Source: Psychrobacter sp. TAE2020
GTDB taxonomy: Bacteria > Pseudomonadota > Gammaproteobacteria > Pseudomonadales > Moraxellaceae
DNA: 64,000 bases
NCBI RefSeq assembly: GCF_018919485.1
Contig: NZ_JAHLMU010000001.1
Span: 989,373-1,053,372, forward strand
Reading direction: 5' to 3'
Part shown: piece by piece, positions 9,195 to 17,175 of the stretch
How positions within the stretch are numbered: position 1 is the first letter of the stretch
Layout: each line of letters begins with the position of its first letter
Notes under the pieces: model-generated
What the model was told of the DNA's origin: nothing
Database searches by the model: none
Seen by the model: the letters and a program-made list of their open reading frames with translations, nothing else
Program-made: the position numbers and the translations under genes

Positions 9195-9304
9195 AACATT
9201 GGAGTTCTTTAAACGCTGGTAAATATGCTTTTCATAATTTTTCTTTCTTCAAGAGTTATGTTCGCGCCTCTTCCCTCGGCAAAATCGAGCATAATGTATC
9301 GGTT

Positions 9305-9326
9305 GTAGGCTGGGTTTTTAACCCAA
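9305..9326. repeat. Palindromic intergenic repeat, copy B (partial)
   Basis: GTAGGCTGGGTTTTTAACCC is one arm of the element seen at 7705 and 11671. The opposite arm is missing or degenerate here. Confidence 0.55.
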
Positions 9327-9434
9327 CTTCACAAGAGTCAGGCTATTCTTGGCTAACCCTGTAATTAAAAATTATAATGAGAAGCTTAATTTATCCCTCT
9401 GAAATACTACTTTTATAATAAAGGATTAATTTTG

Positions 9435-11192
9435 ATGAATATTCAAGAAAAGTTAAAAAAAGAAAATTGGAACTATGAAATAGCGGAAGGTGAATACTAC
9501 GGATATTATTCACTAACTAAACACCTTTTAGCTTTAGCTAAAGAATCTACAAATAATAATGAAGAAAGCCAAGTAAAAATATTCAACCTATTAGCACAGC
9601 TTTGTCATTTAGATTTTGATGCAAATAATAAAGTATCTCCTTATGGAGACATTCAAAATATCGTAGCAGATAAAGTAGAATGGCTTACAGATATAATAGA
9701 CGATATTCATGAACCACTGCTGAAAAATAGAGTTGCTGATGTACTTTGGTTATACCATGAGCATAGAAATATTACATACGTCCATCAGGTTATTGATTCG
9801 GCAACATCTATGGATTTAAGTCAAAATTTTGCTAGCCAAGATATTTTAGCCTGCTTTAGAAGAGCAACAATACTTGCTCTAGGAACAAATCAAAAGGTTA
9901 AAATTAATGAGCTTTATACTTATTTACTCTTAGAAATAGATAACAGTGCCGATGAAAGATACTTCAAACTTGGTATTGCTAGAGTTATTCTCGATTCAGG
10001 TTTGAATAAGAATGAAGAATATATACTTGCTAAAAAGATGCAGCAAATAGCGGAGTCTAAAAAAACTGAGTCTCACGTGAAAATGACACAAGCTATCGAT
10101 TATTTAGATTTTGTGATTGATTCATATCATAAGTCTAAGAAAAAACAAAGTAAGTCCGAAGCTAACAATAAAAAAGGGCTTTATCTTGAAGTACATGCTG
10201 ATAATAGAATGCTAGATAGTGGTCTAGCAGCTTGTGATTTTTATAAAAAAGCCCTTAATGCTTTTCAGGGTGTAGAACAACCATTTCGTGAAAACTTAAA
10301 AACTGAAGTAAGCATTAAAAGAATAAGACAAAAAATTAATGATGCAAACCTGTCTGGACTAAACTCTATGCAAATGACCGAAACTGCAATTGATGTTTCT
10401 GAACTTACTGAACAAGCAATTAGTCATGTCACTGGTACTACTAATTTATCAGAAGCCTTGAAAAGGTTTATAAATATAGTTCATGAACCAGACTATCGGG
10501 GGATGAGAGAACAGTACCACCCTAGTGTAATAGATTTTCTTGGAGGTAGTAGAGCAGTTTCACCCGTTGATGGTCGTACCATAGCAATAAATAAAGGCAT
10601 TGATATAAATGACCCTAACAGTATAGAAGAGTGCAAAAACGACCATGCTATTAAGTTATTAATGACTAGAATCAACTTGACTATAGAAAGTCAAGTTTTA
10701 CCCGCACTGGCTCAAATTAATTCAGAACATGTATTTACACGTGATTACCTAGAAAACCTATGTGAGCAAGCTCCTATTGTTCCACTTAATCGTCAGAAGT
10801 TAATGGGTCATGCCTTATATGCAGGGTTTCAGAAAGATTACTATACTTCAACGCATGTACTATGCCCTCAGTTTGAACATATGATTAGAATGATTCTAAA
10901 AGATTCAGGTGTCAAAACGTCCTACATTGACCCATCAAATAATATTGAATCTGAAAATGGTTTAAGTACATTAATGAATTCTCCAGAGCTAATTAACTTG
11001 CTAGGTGAAAATCTATGTTTTGAAATTAAGACTCTATTTACAGATTCTAAGGGGTTTAATTTACGCAATAATATTGCTCATGGATTACTAGATGACGCAC
11101 ATGCAGTTACATCAGGAAGTATTTACGCTTGGTTCCTAATCTTACGAATGATTATAAAATCATTTGAAAACAATGTAGCACATCAAATTTAG
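9435..11192 (+). CDS. DUF4209-like protein with C-terminal HEPN-type RNase motif
   Basis: 585 aa counted from the ATG at 9435, nine bases after AAGGA. Most of the protein is alpha-helical by eye, and a middle segment around residues 240-330 is charged and helix-repeat-like. Near the C-terminus the sequence KGFNLRNNIAHGLL has the Arg-Asn-x3-His arrangement (Arg544, His549) of HEPN domains, and its context resembles DUF4209 (a tentative assignment). HEPN proteins are often metal-independent RNases, so this may be an RNA-cleaving or RNA-binding factor. Codon and base composition are clearly AT-richer than rtcB and rtcA, suggesting acquisition. It lies in the rtcB transcription unit, 17 bases before the DIP1984-family gene. 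Catalytic activity is inferred. Confidence 0.72.
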   Translation: MNIQEKLKKENWNYEIAEGEYYGYYSLTKHLLALAKESTNNNEESQVKIFNLLAQLCHLDFDANNKVSPYGDIQNIVADKVEWLTDIIDDIHEPLLKNRVADVLWLYHEHRNITYVHQVIDSATSMDLSQNFASQDILACFRRATILALGTNQKVKINELYTYLLLEIDNSADERYFKLGIARVILDSGLNKNEEYILAKKMQQIAESKKTESHVKMTQAIDYLDFVIDSYHKSKKKQSKSEANNKKGLYLEVHADNRMLDSGLAACDFYKKALNAFQGVEQPFRENLKTEVSIKRIRQKINDANLSGLNSMQMTETAIDVSELTEQAISHVTGTTNLSEALKRFINIVHEPDYRGMREQYHPSVIDFLGGSRAVSPVDGRTIAINKGIDINDPNSIEECKNDHAIKLLMTRINLTIESQVLPALAQINSEHVFTRDYLENLCEQAPIVPLNRQKLMGHALYAGFQKDYYTSTHVLCPQFEHMIRMILKDSGVKTSYIDPSNNIESENGLSTLMNSPELINLLGENLCFEIKTLFTDSKGFNLRNNIAHGLLDDAHAVTSGSIYAWFLILRMIIKSFENNVAHQI

Positions 11193-11208
11193 TAAAAGGA
11201 AAACCAAA

Positions 11209-11667
11209 ATGAAACTAGCCGAAGCCCTACTTATCCGTAGCGATATGCAAAAAAAGCTTGCTCAGCTAAAAGGTCGTATCAAGGCCAATGTCAAAGTACA
11301 GGAAGGTGATACGCCAAGTGAGGACCCAAACGAGCTAATGATTGATGCTAGCCAAATTATTACTGAATTAACCGCGTTAATTGAGCAGATTCATCGTACT
11401 AATGCGGTTGCTAAGACTGATAAAGGTCAGTCGATGCTAACCCTACTGGTTGAGCGCGATACTTTAGAGCTGCGCCATAAGCTGTTGCTTGAGGCAATAG
11501 AAGCGACGCAGACTGAGGCGGATCGTTATAGCCCTCGTGAGATTAAATGGAACATTATTGTTTCAGTCGCCAGTTTGCAAAAGCAAGCCGATGATATCGC
11601 CATGAAGTTACGTAAGATTAATATTGTTATTCAAGCCAATAACTGGCAGATTGACCTTATTGAATAA
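11209..11667 (+). CDS. DIP1984 family protein (septicolysin-like)
   Basis: 152 aa, rich in heptad-like helices. The family signature regions MKLAEALLIRSDMQKKLAQL, GDTPSEDPNELM, IHRTNA and SPREIKWNIIVSVASLQKQAD are clear. The start has AAAGGA upstream, and the gene follows the HEPN-like gene by 17 bases, so they are probably cotranscribed. Biochemical function is unknown to me; the family name septicolysin reflects annotation history rather than a role I can support. Its base composition is closer to the core genome than that of the HEPN-like gene. Its position inside the rtc island suggests a part in RNA damage response (inference). Confidence 0.8.
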   Translation: MKLAEALLIRSDMQKKLAQLKGRIKANVKVQEGDTPSEDPNELMIDASQIITELTALIEQIHRTNAVAKTDKGQSMLTLLVERDTLELRHKLLLEAIEATQTEADRYSPREIKWNIIVSVASLQKQADDIAMKLRKINIVIQANNWQIDLIE

Positions 11668-11670
11668 CGT

Positions 11671-11756
11671 TGAGAGTTGTCGTAGGTTGGTTTTTTAACC
11701 CCACATTTTAATCTTGCAGAGCCTTGAAGCTGGGTTAAAAACCCAGCCTACTCTCA
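11671..11756. repeat. Palindromic intergenic repeat, copy C
   Basis: TGAGAG...CGTAGGTTGGTT...AACC, an interior, then GCTGGGTTAAAAACCCAGCC...CTCTCA. Outer arms 11671-11676 and 11751-11756 pair, and the inner arms are the same family as copies at 7705 and 9305. It follows the DIP1984-family stop and could also act as a terminator-like hairpin. Confidence 0.7.
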
Positions 11757-11785
11757 GCCATTGAACCACTATTTTAAACTTTATA

Positions 11786-12024
11786 TTTTAGAATTTTCTA
11801 TGCGCCACTTTTAAGAGCATAGACTACCTCCTTGGAAACGACTGAGCGAGTGTCAGACCCCGTATGTTCGACAGCAGGGGGTTGAAAATATACTGCAGTG
11901 GTAAACAACGCTGCGGGCAGGCGTAATATCAAAAGACGTTACACGGCATGCCTTGCACTTAGTATAAGTTACTATGCACTTATTAAACTTTACTACCAGA
12001 CACTGATGGTCGATTTCAATCTTA
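11786..12024 (+). ncRNA. Structured non-coding RNA, tandem copy 1
   Basis: No credible protein here: a 63-codon frame at 11898-12089 crosses the RNA stems and is not shared with copy 2. Shared with copy 2 are an upstream TTTTAGAATTTTCTAT block, an identical stretch from GACTACCTCC to CAGACCCC, CAGCAGGGGGTTGAAAATAT, GCGGGCAG and ACTACCAGACACTGA. Stems: CTATGC/GCATAG (11798-11822); the closing helix of 11832-11844 with 12007-12019, continued by GTGTC/GACAC; AAGTT (11966-11970)/AACTT (11986-11990). Several stems differ from copy 2 by paired changes. A possible promoter is TTGAAC at 11761 and TATTTT at 11784. Placement recalls the Y-like RNAs (YrlA/YrlB) of some rtc loci, but I see no homology and no rsr gene. 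Confidence 0.7.
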
Positions 12025-12032
12025 ATTATAAC

Positions 12033-12071
12033 GGTGCATGGAATGCACCCTACAATGATCTAATTCATTGT
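12033..12071 (+). terminator. Double hairpin after ncRNA copy 1
   Basis: GGTGCA/TGCACC (12033-12049) followed by ACAATGA/TCATTGT (12052-12071). The T tract is short, so this could be a processing or weak termination signal between the two RNA copies. Confidence 0.45.
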
Positions 12072-12084
12072 TTCAACCAAAAAT

Positions 12085-12312
12085 TTTAGAATTTTCTATA
12101 TGCCTATTTTAAGCATATAGACTACCTCCTTGGAAACGACTGAGCGAGTGTCAGACCCCACATCTCCACAGCAGGGGGTTGAAAATATACTGCAGTGGCT
12201 GCTACACGTTGCGGGCAGACGTATTTTTTACTATTAATGCCCCATACACGTCACAGCTCACAAGGTACACTTTAGACCTTACTACCAGACACTGACAGTC
12301 GTTTTCAATTTA
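12085..12312 (+). ncRNA. Structured non-coding RNA, tandem copy 2
   Basis: Second copy of the RNA at 11786. The first hairpin is lengthened to CTATATGC/GCATATAG (12096-12120). The closing helix pairs TTGGAAACGACTG (12130-12142) with CAGTCGTTTTCAA (12296-12308), 13 pairs including one G-U, continued by GTGTC/GACAC. The 3' hairpin is AAGGT/ACCTT (12262-12280) where copy 1 has AAGTT/AACTT, a compensatory change. GACGT/ACGTC forms another arm. Loops diverge while stem-forming and core blocks are kept, the pattern of selection on RNA structure. A terminator-like hairpin lies 52 bases after it. Confidence 0.7.
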
Positions 12313-12363
12313 TTTATTGAGGTTACCTCTGGAAATTCTATTTAAAGAATTTTCCTTGCAAGC

Positions 12364-12388
12364 TTAACAAAGCAGTGCTTTGTTTTAA
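12364..12388 (+). terminator. Intrinsic terminator after ncRNA copy 2
   Basis: AACAAAGC-AGT-GCTTTGTT followed by TT, an 8-bp stem with a 3-base loop. Another strong hairpin precedes it (GGAAATTCT 12331-12339 with AGAATTTTCC 12346-12355). Confidence 0.6.
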
Positions 12389-12486
12389 CAGCTCTCAGGT
12401 TTCAATTTATTTTCAATACTCTTCATTATCCTATAAAAATTTTATACTCATGCTATAGATATCATCAAATAATAAAGAAAATCATT

Positions 12487-13644
12487 ATGACCACAGCTAA
12501 AAATAAAACCCTAAAAATCGACGGTAGCACAGGTGAAGGCGGTGGACAAATTATCCGTACCGCTCTATCGCTATCCATGCTGACAGGCATACCTATCGAG
12601 ATCACTAATATTCGCGCAGGTCGCGCCAAATCTGGTCTGATGCGTCAGCATTTAGTATGTCTGCAAGCCTCGCAACAGATATCAGATGCCAAAGTGACAG
12701 GTGCGCATTTAGGCAGTACGGCTTTTAGCTTTACGCCTAATGCTGTCAAGGCGGGCAACTATCAGTTCGATATTGGTTCGGCAGGTAGCACCACCTTAGT
12801 CCTACAAACCTTACTCCCGGCTCTATTGTTCGCCAATAGCGATAGTAGCGCAAAATCGACAGTCACTATCAAAGGGGGTACTCATAATCCGTTGGCACCG
12901 ACTACCGATTTTTTGACCCAAGCATTCTTGCCAGCATTGGCTAAATTAGGCATGCAAGTCGATATCCAATTATTACAAGCAGGTTTTGCGCCGGTCGGTG
13001 GCGGAGTGATAACCGCTACCATAAGCCCCTTTATGCGCCGTGCCGATACTGCAGCTTTTGAGCTAACTGAGCGTGAAAAACTACTGCACATTGAGCTGAT
13101 TGCCAGCATCCTTAATCTCGATTATGATATCTGTACTCGTGAGCTTGCCAGCAGCAAAGCAGCCCTCATCGAAGCAGGTATTTATGATGGACTTATAACT
13201 ACTCAGTCTAATAAGCTACAAGGTGTCGGTGAAGGTAATAGCTGTTATGCCATCGTCACTCACCAACTTAAAAATACACCTACAACAACTGATGCTCAAG
13301 CAGGCCAGCCAACCTATCCAGATCTTCAATACCAGCAAAGCCATAATCTACATCACGAAGTATTTACTTTGCTCGGAGAAAAGCGTACTTCTGCTGAAAA
13401 AATGGGTAAGCGCTTAGCCGGATTGGTTAAACGTTATTTGTCTACCAGCGAGGCCTTAGTCGATGAACATTTAACCGATCAGCTACTATTACCATTAGCA
13501 CTAGCTGGTGGCGGCGAATTTAGCGCTAGAGTTATTAGTCAGCACACCGAAACCCAAGCTTGGCTGATTGAGCAGTTTTTGCCAGTTAAGATTACTTTTG
13601 AGACTTTGGCGGATAATCAAATACTAGTGCAAGTTATCTGCTAG
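12487..13644 (+). CDS. rtcA: RtcA, RNA 3'-terminal phosphate cyclase
   Basis: 385 aa. Converts an RNA 3'-phosphate to a 2',3'-cyclic phosphate using ATP, making ends usable by RtcB. Family motifs: GSTGEGGGQIIRTALSLS near the N-terminus, RAGRAKSGLMRQHL, GSAGSTTLVLQTLLP and GGTHNPLAPTTDFL. Toward the C-terminus DEHLTDQLLLPLALAGGGEF carries the His that is adenylated in E. coli RtcA (His309 there). The 85 to 100 bases before the start hold no sigma54 element. It may be read by read-through from the rtcB promoter or from its own promoter. GC content is that of the core genome. Confidence 0.96.
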   Translation: MTTAKNKTLKIDGSTGEGGGQIIRTALSLSMLTGIPIEITNIRAGRAKSGLMRQHLVCLQASQQISDAKVTGAHLGSTAFSFTPNAVKAGNYQFDIGSAGSTTLVLQTLLPALLFANSDSSAKSTVTIKGGTHNPLAPTTDFLTQAFLPALAKLGMQVDIQLLQAGFAPVGGGVITATISPFMRRADTAAFELTEREKLLHIELIASILNLDYDICTRELASSKAALIEAGIYDGLITTQSNKLQGVGEGNSCYAIVTHQLKNTPTTTDAQAGQPTYPDLQYQQSHNLHHEVFTLLGEKRTSAEKMGKRLAGLVKRYLSTSEALVDEHLTDQLLLPLALAGGGEFSARVISQHTETQAWLIEQFLPVKITFETLADNQILVQVIC

Positions 13645-13663
13645 TGAGATTAGCTATAGCCTT

Positions 13664-13699
13664 GCTGCCTGATGAGCAAGTATCAAGTATACAGGCAGC
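13664..13699 (+). terminator. Stem-loop after rtcA
   Basis: GCTGCCTG (13664-13671) pairs with CAGGCAGC (13692-13699). There is no T tract, so factor-independent termination is uncertain. Confidence 0.35.
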
Positions 13700-13889
13700 T
13701 GGTCGAATCAAGTGATTCTGCTGAACAGCGCTTTGCTATATTAGCAAGCCGTTACTCAATTCTTGCTTAGCCATGATATTATAAGGGTATAATGTCGACT
13801 CTGACTTTAGCAGCGATCAATCCTGCTATTGCGGGTTTTTTATTGCGTTTTTACTCTTCCAAATTCTCATTGCTGAGCCGAGCCTTGCC

Positions 13890-15689
13890 ATGCCCCAATC
13901 TCGTACTAATCTTAATCCTAAGCCCAAACAAGACTCTCCTTATATGGTCGGTTTGCTACTGCGTTATAGCACTTTTGGCGCCGCTATCTTACTATTTTTA
14001 GCTGGGATATTACTGCTCAAATGGTGGCTCATCATCATCGGCGGCTTTGGCGTAGCGCTAGGCATTTATGACCTGATACAGTCTAAGCATGCCATTTTGA
14101 GCAACTATCCTGTGGCCGGTCATATTCGCTACGTGCTTGAGGATTTTCGTCCTGAGATTCGTCAGTATTTGTTAGAGGATGATAAAGAACAAGTTCCTTT
14201 CTCACGCCAGCAACGTGCCTTAGTGTACCAACGCGCTAAAAACGTCAGTGACACTAATGCTTTTGGTACTTTAGATGACTTATATGCTCATGGTAAAGAA
14301 TGGTTTTTGCAGTCAGCAGTTAGCCAGCCTCTAAAGAATACCGACTTCCGCATTAGCGTAGGTGGTGAGCGTTGCCAGCAGTCTCATGATATGTCAGTGT
14401 TTAATATCTCAGCGATGAGCTTTGGTAGTCTGTCGGCTAATGCCATTATGGCGCTTAACCAAGGCGCAAAACTGGGGGGCTTTACTCATGATACTGGCGA
14501 AGGAGCTATCAGTCCTTATCATCGTAAATTCGGTGGTGATTTGATTTGGGAATTAGGGACTGGTTATTTCGGTTGCCGTGATACTGATGGTCATTTTAGC
14601 CCGCAATCGTTTGCGGAAAAAGCTGTCGATCCACAAGTAAAAATGATCGAAATCAAACTATCGCAAGGTGCAAAACCTGGTAAAGGGGGCGTATTGCCAT
14701 CCGAGAAGATCACTCAAGAGATTGCTGATACTCGCCAAGTACCGCTTGGTCAGGATTGTGTTTCTCCAGCTACTCATACCGCTTTTAATAATCCGCGTGA
14801 GTTGGTTGCTTTTTGGCAGCAGTTACGTGAATTATCAGGGGGCAAGCCAGTAGGCTTTAAGCTCTGCATCGGACAGCCTTGGCAGTTTATGGCTATCGTC
14901 AAAGCGATGATTGAAGCGGACAACTATCCTGACTTTATCGTCGTTGATGGCGCTGAAGGCGGTACGGGTGCGGCTCCAGTCGAGTTTATGGATAATATTG
15001 GCATGCCGATGGTCGATGGCTTTTTACTAGTGCACAATACTCTAGTTGGTGCTGGTATTAGGGATAAGATTAAGCTTGGCGTTAGTGGCAAGATAGTATC
15101 AGGTTTTGATATTGCACGAATGATTGCTTTAGGGGCAGATTGGTGTAATTCAGCACGTGGCTTTATGTTCGCAGTCGGTTGTATTCAGTCACGCTCATGC
15201 CATACTAATACGTGCCCAACTGGGGTTGCTACTCAAGATCCGCATCGCCAAAAAGCGCTTGATGTCCCTAGCAAAGCTGAGCGTGTGGCTAGCTTTCATA
15301 AAAACACCGTTAAGTCGCTTGCCAGTATCGTTGGTGCGGTAGGATTACAACATCCAAGCCAGCTGCAGCCTTATCATATTGCCCGACGTCTCGAAGATGG
15401 ACAAATCAAGTTACTGTCTAAGTTCTTTTATTTCACTGATGAAGGCGCACTGTTAGATCATAGTGCACGCGCTGATGTGTTTAATCAAATGTGGGTTATG
15501 GCTAATCCTGCTAGCTTTTTAGCGGATAACGATGCCTTGATTGCTTATAACAAAGACTCACGTGATAAAGGCAAACAGACCAAAGCGCCCACTCTGGATT
15601 CTCATGATAGCGTGGTAGATGAAAATAATAACGGCAGATTAATTGGCAATGCAAATCATACCTTCCGTGACTTACCAACGCCCTTATAA
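13890..15689 (+). CDS. Membrane-anchored FMN-binding glutamate synthase family protein
   Basis: 599 aa, about the length of stand-alone GltB-like synthase-domain proteins. Two hydrophobic helices at roughly residues 20-60 anchor it to the membrane. The synthase barrel begins near residue 165 (MSVFNISAMSFGSLS) and contains GLxGGFTHDTGEGAIS-like, KGGVLPSEKITQEIA, DGAEGGTGAAP and GVSGKIVSGFDIARMIALGAD. CIQSRSCHTNTCPTG matches the 3Fe-4S cysteine motif of glutamate synthase. The amidotransferase domain of full-length GltB is missing, so the ammonia source or the real reaction is unknown. The start at 13890 has only a weak GAG upstream. Confidence 0.88.
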   Translation: MPQSRTNLNPKPKQDSPYMVGLLLRYSTFGAAILLFLAGILLLKWWLIIIGGFGVALGIYDLIQSKHAILSNYPVAGHIRYVLEDFRPEIRQYLLEDDKEQVPFSRQQRALVYQRAKNVSDTNAFGTLDDLYAHGKEWFLQSAVSQPLKNTDFRISVGGERCQQSHDMSVFNISAMSFGSLSANAIMALNQGAKLGGFTHDTGEGAISPYHRKFGGDLIWELGTGYFGCRDTDGHFSPQSFAEKAVDPQVKMIEIKLSQGAKPGKGGVLPSEKITQEIADTRQVPLGQDCVSPATHTAFNNPRELVAFWQQLRELSGGKPVGFKLCIGQPWQFMAIVKAMIEADNYPDFIVVDGAEGGTGAAPVEFMDNIGMPMVDGFLLVHNTLVGAGIRDKIKLGVSGKIVSGFDIARMIALGADWCNSARGFMFAVGCIQSRSCHTNTCPTGVATQDPHRQKALDVPSKAERVASFHKNTVKSLASIVGAVGLQHPSQLQPYHIARRLEDGQIKLLSKFFYFTDEGALLDHSARADVFNQMWVMANPASFLADNDALIAYNKDSRDKGKQTKAPTLDSHDSVVDENNNGRLIGNANHTFRDLPTPL

Positions 15690-15705
15690 TAAGATTTTGT
15701 GAAAA

Positions 15706-15784
15706 AAGTGCTATAAATCGTTGTAAACGAAACGGCGTCTTAGCCTTTGTTAAAAACGATTTAACATAGCGGCTAAAAGCACTT
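15706..15784. repeat. Long imperfect inverted repeat
   Basis: AAGTGCT (15706-15712) pairs with AGCACTT (15778-15784), inside this AAATCGTT pairs with AACGATTT, and a GGC...GCC element lies at the tip. It forms a 79-base bulged hairpin after the glutamate-synthase-like gene. Confidence 0.4.
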
Positions 15785-15798
15785 GTGAAAAATTTATT

Positions 15799-15826
15799 AG
15801 GGCGTATTAATCATTTAATGCGCCCT
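15799..15826 (+). terminator. Intrinsic terminator
   Basis: AGGGCGTATTAA (15799-15810) pairs with TTAATGCGCCCT (15815-15826) with one G-U wobble; an AT-rich, T-containing tract follows. Confidence 0.6.
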
Positions 15827-15949
15827 ATTTATATTACCTCTAGTTACTTTGATTGTTTTAACCAGATTATATATCTATTTTATTTGGTATCGACTATAAC
15901 TCCCCTACTCTTTGCCTTAGTCGCTATTAAGGTGTAATGGAAACTATTC

Positions 15950-16756
15950 ATGCTACGCTCTGTTTTTACTGTTCCTGTTATGTCTTTATTGGTGCTTAGC
16001 TTGACTGCTTGTCAGCCTAGTGGCTCAGACAAAGCCGATTCATCAAGCGCTTGGTCTTGTGAGATTAAGGACTCGCCTTTTAGTTATAGTGTCTGTCACC
16101 TTGATAAGGCGGCTCTAAAAGGCTCTGATTATTCGTTGCAGCTATTTTGGCAGCAACCTGATAGCGATCAGCCCTTGCTTACTTTTGATAAGTTACTGGC
16201 CACTTTACCCTCTAATCAACAGTTGGCCTTTGCCATGAATGCTGGAATGTATAATGGGCATTATGCACCGATTGGTTATACTGTGATTAAAGGTAAAGAG
16301 ATAAAGTCACTGAATCTAAAACCAGGCGGCGGCAACTTTCACTTATTACCGAACGGGGTGATTTGGTGGAATAAACAAGGGGAAGTGCAGATTACGGAAA
16401 GTAATGCTTTGAGTGCTCAGCTTAAAACTGGGGAGGCACAGCCTTGGTATGCCAGTCAGTCAGGACCTATGCTGGTCATCAATAATGAGATTCATCCAAA
16501 GTTTAATGCTGATGGTACTTCGCTAAAGTTCCGCAATGGGGTTGGGGTTTGTTTGGATGGCCGTATGCAGTTTGTAAATAGTGATGAGCCCGTTTCATTC
16601 TATCAGTTTGCCAGTTTATTTAAAGACCAGCTACAATGCCCGAATGCGCTGTTTTTGGATGGAGGTATTGCCTCAGCTCTCTATGCCCCTAGTATCGATA
16701 AACACGATAAAAAAGATATGGGGGTCATCATTGGTGTAGTAGCAGATAATCCGTAA
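15950..16756 (+). CDS. Phosphodiester glycosidase (NAGPA/DUF2233) family lipoprotein
   Basis: 268 aa. The N-terminus is a lipoprotein signal with lipobox LTAC, Cys at residue 21. After it the phosphodiester-glycosidase fold motifs appear: AFAMNAGMYNGHYAPIGY, GGGNFHLLPNGVIWW, WYASQSGPMLVIN, FRNGVGVCLDGRM and FLDGGIASALYAP. In human NAGPA this family uncovers mannose-6-phosphate; bacterial members act on unknown envelope or exopolysaccharide phosphodiesters. It probably sits in the outer or inner membrane facing the periplasm. It stands alone between a terminator and ychF. Confidence 0.85.
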   Translation: MLRSVFTVPVMSLLVLSLTACQPSGSDKADSSSAWSCEIKDSPFSYSVCHLDKAALKGSDYSLQLFWQQPDSDQPLLTFDKLLATLPSNQQLAFAMNAGMYNGHYAPIGYTVIKGKEIKSLNLKPGGGNFHLLPNGVIWWNKQGEVQITESNALSAQLKTGEAQPWYASQSGPMLVINNEIHPKFNADGTSLKFRNGVGVCLDGRMQFVNSDEPVSFYQFASLFKDQLQCPNALFLDGGIASALYAPSIDKHDKKDMGVIIGVVADNP

Positions 16757-17175
16757 CGCAGTAGACGCTGGAATTGAGGAGTTATTTATCTTTAACCCAT
16801 AACGCTGGACTTAGCTTGCTTTAATAGTTGTATCTCCGTGGGTAATTTTATCCACTATTGCTTGATAAAAGCCTTATAGAGCTTTATTTTTAGCCATAAT
16901 TTAGAGTGGTATAATCTATTGCTAGTCATTTTTGCAAATACTCGCATACAGCTGAGATTTTTCTGCCTAGCCAAATGGGCAACCTGCCTAGCTATATACT
17001 CATTTATTTGGACTTTCAGATTACGCCTAGCTCCCTCTCAATATGTATTATTATTTTAAAGGCTTTATTCAGAAATTAGTATATCTATGCGCCCCTTGTT
17101 AGCTAAACTTTGCTACAATAGCGCCAATTTTTTCTATATTATTTAACTGCTTCATCACTACTTTGAGAGACCATT
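16757..17175. other. Intergenic region upstream of ychF
   Basis: About 420 bases with no protein-like frame. A TATAAT at 16910-16915 and a TACAAT at 17114-17119 are possible -10 elements for ychF, but no well-spaced -35 accompanies either. No repeat or terminator noticed. Confidence 0.4.

Noticed and set aside
11898..12089. 63-codon frame in the ncRNA region
   Set aside because: Crosses the RNA stems of copy 1 and is not kept in copy 2; the amino acid sequence shows no protein-like pattern.
12085..12312. Possible tRNA-like fold or classical Y RNA
   Set aside because: No conserved T-loop, acceptor stem or CCA, and the TTCGA in copy 1 is absent from copy 2; classed as an unknown structured RNA instead.
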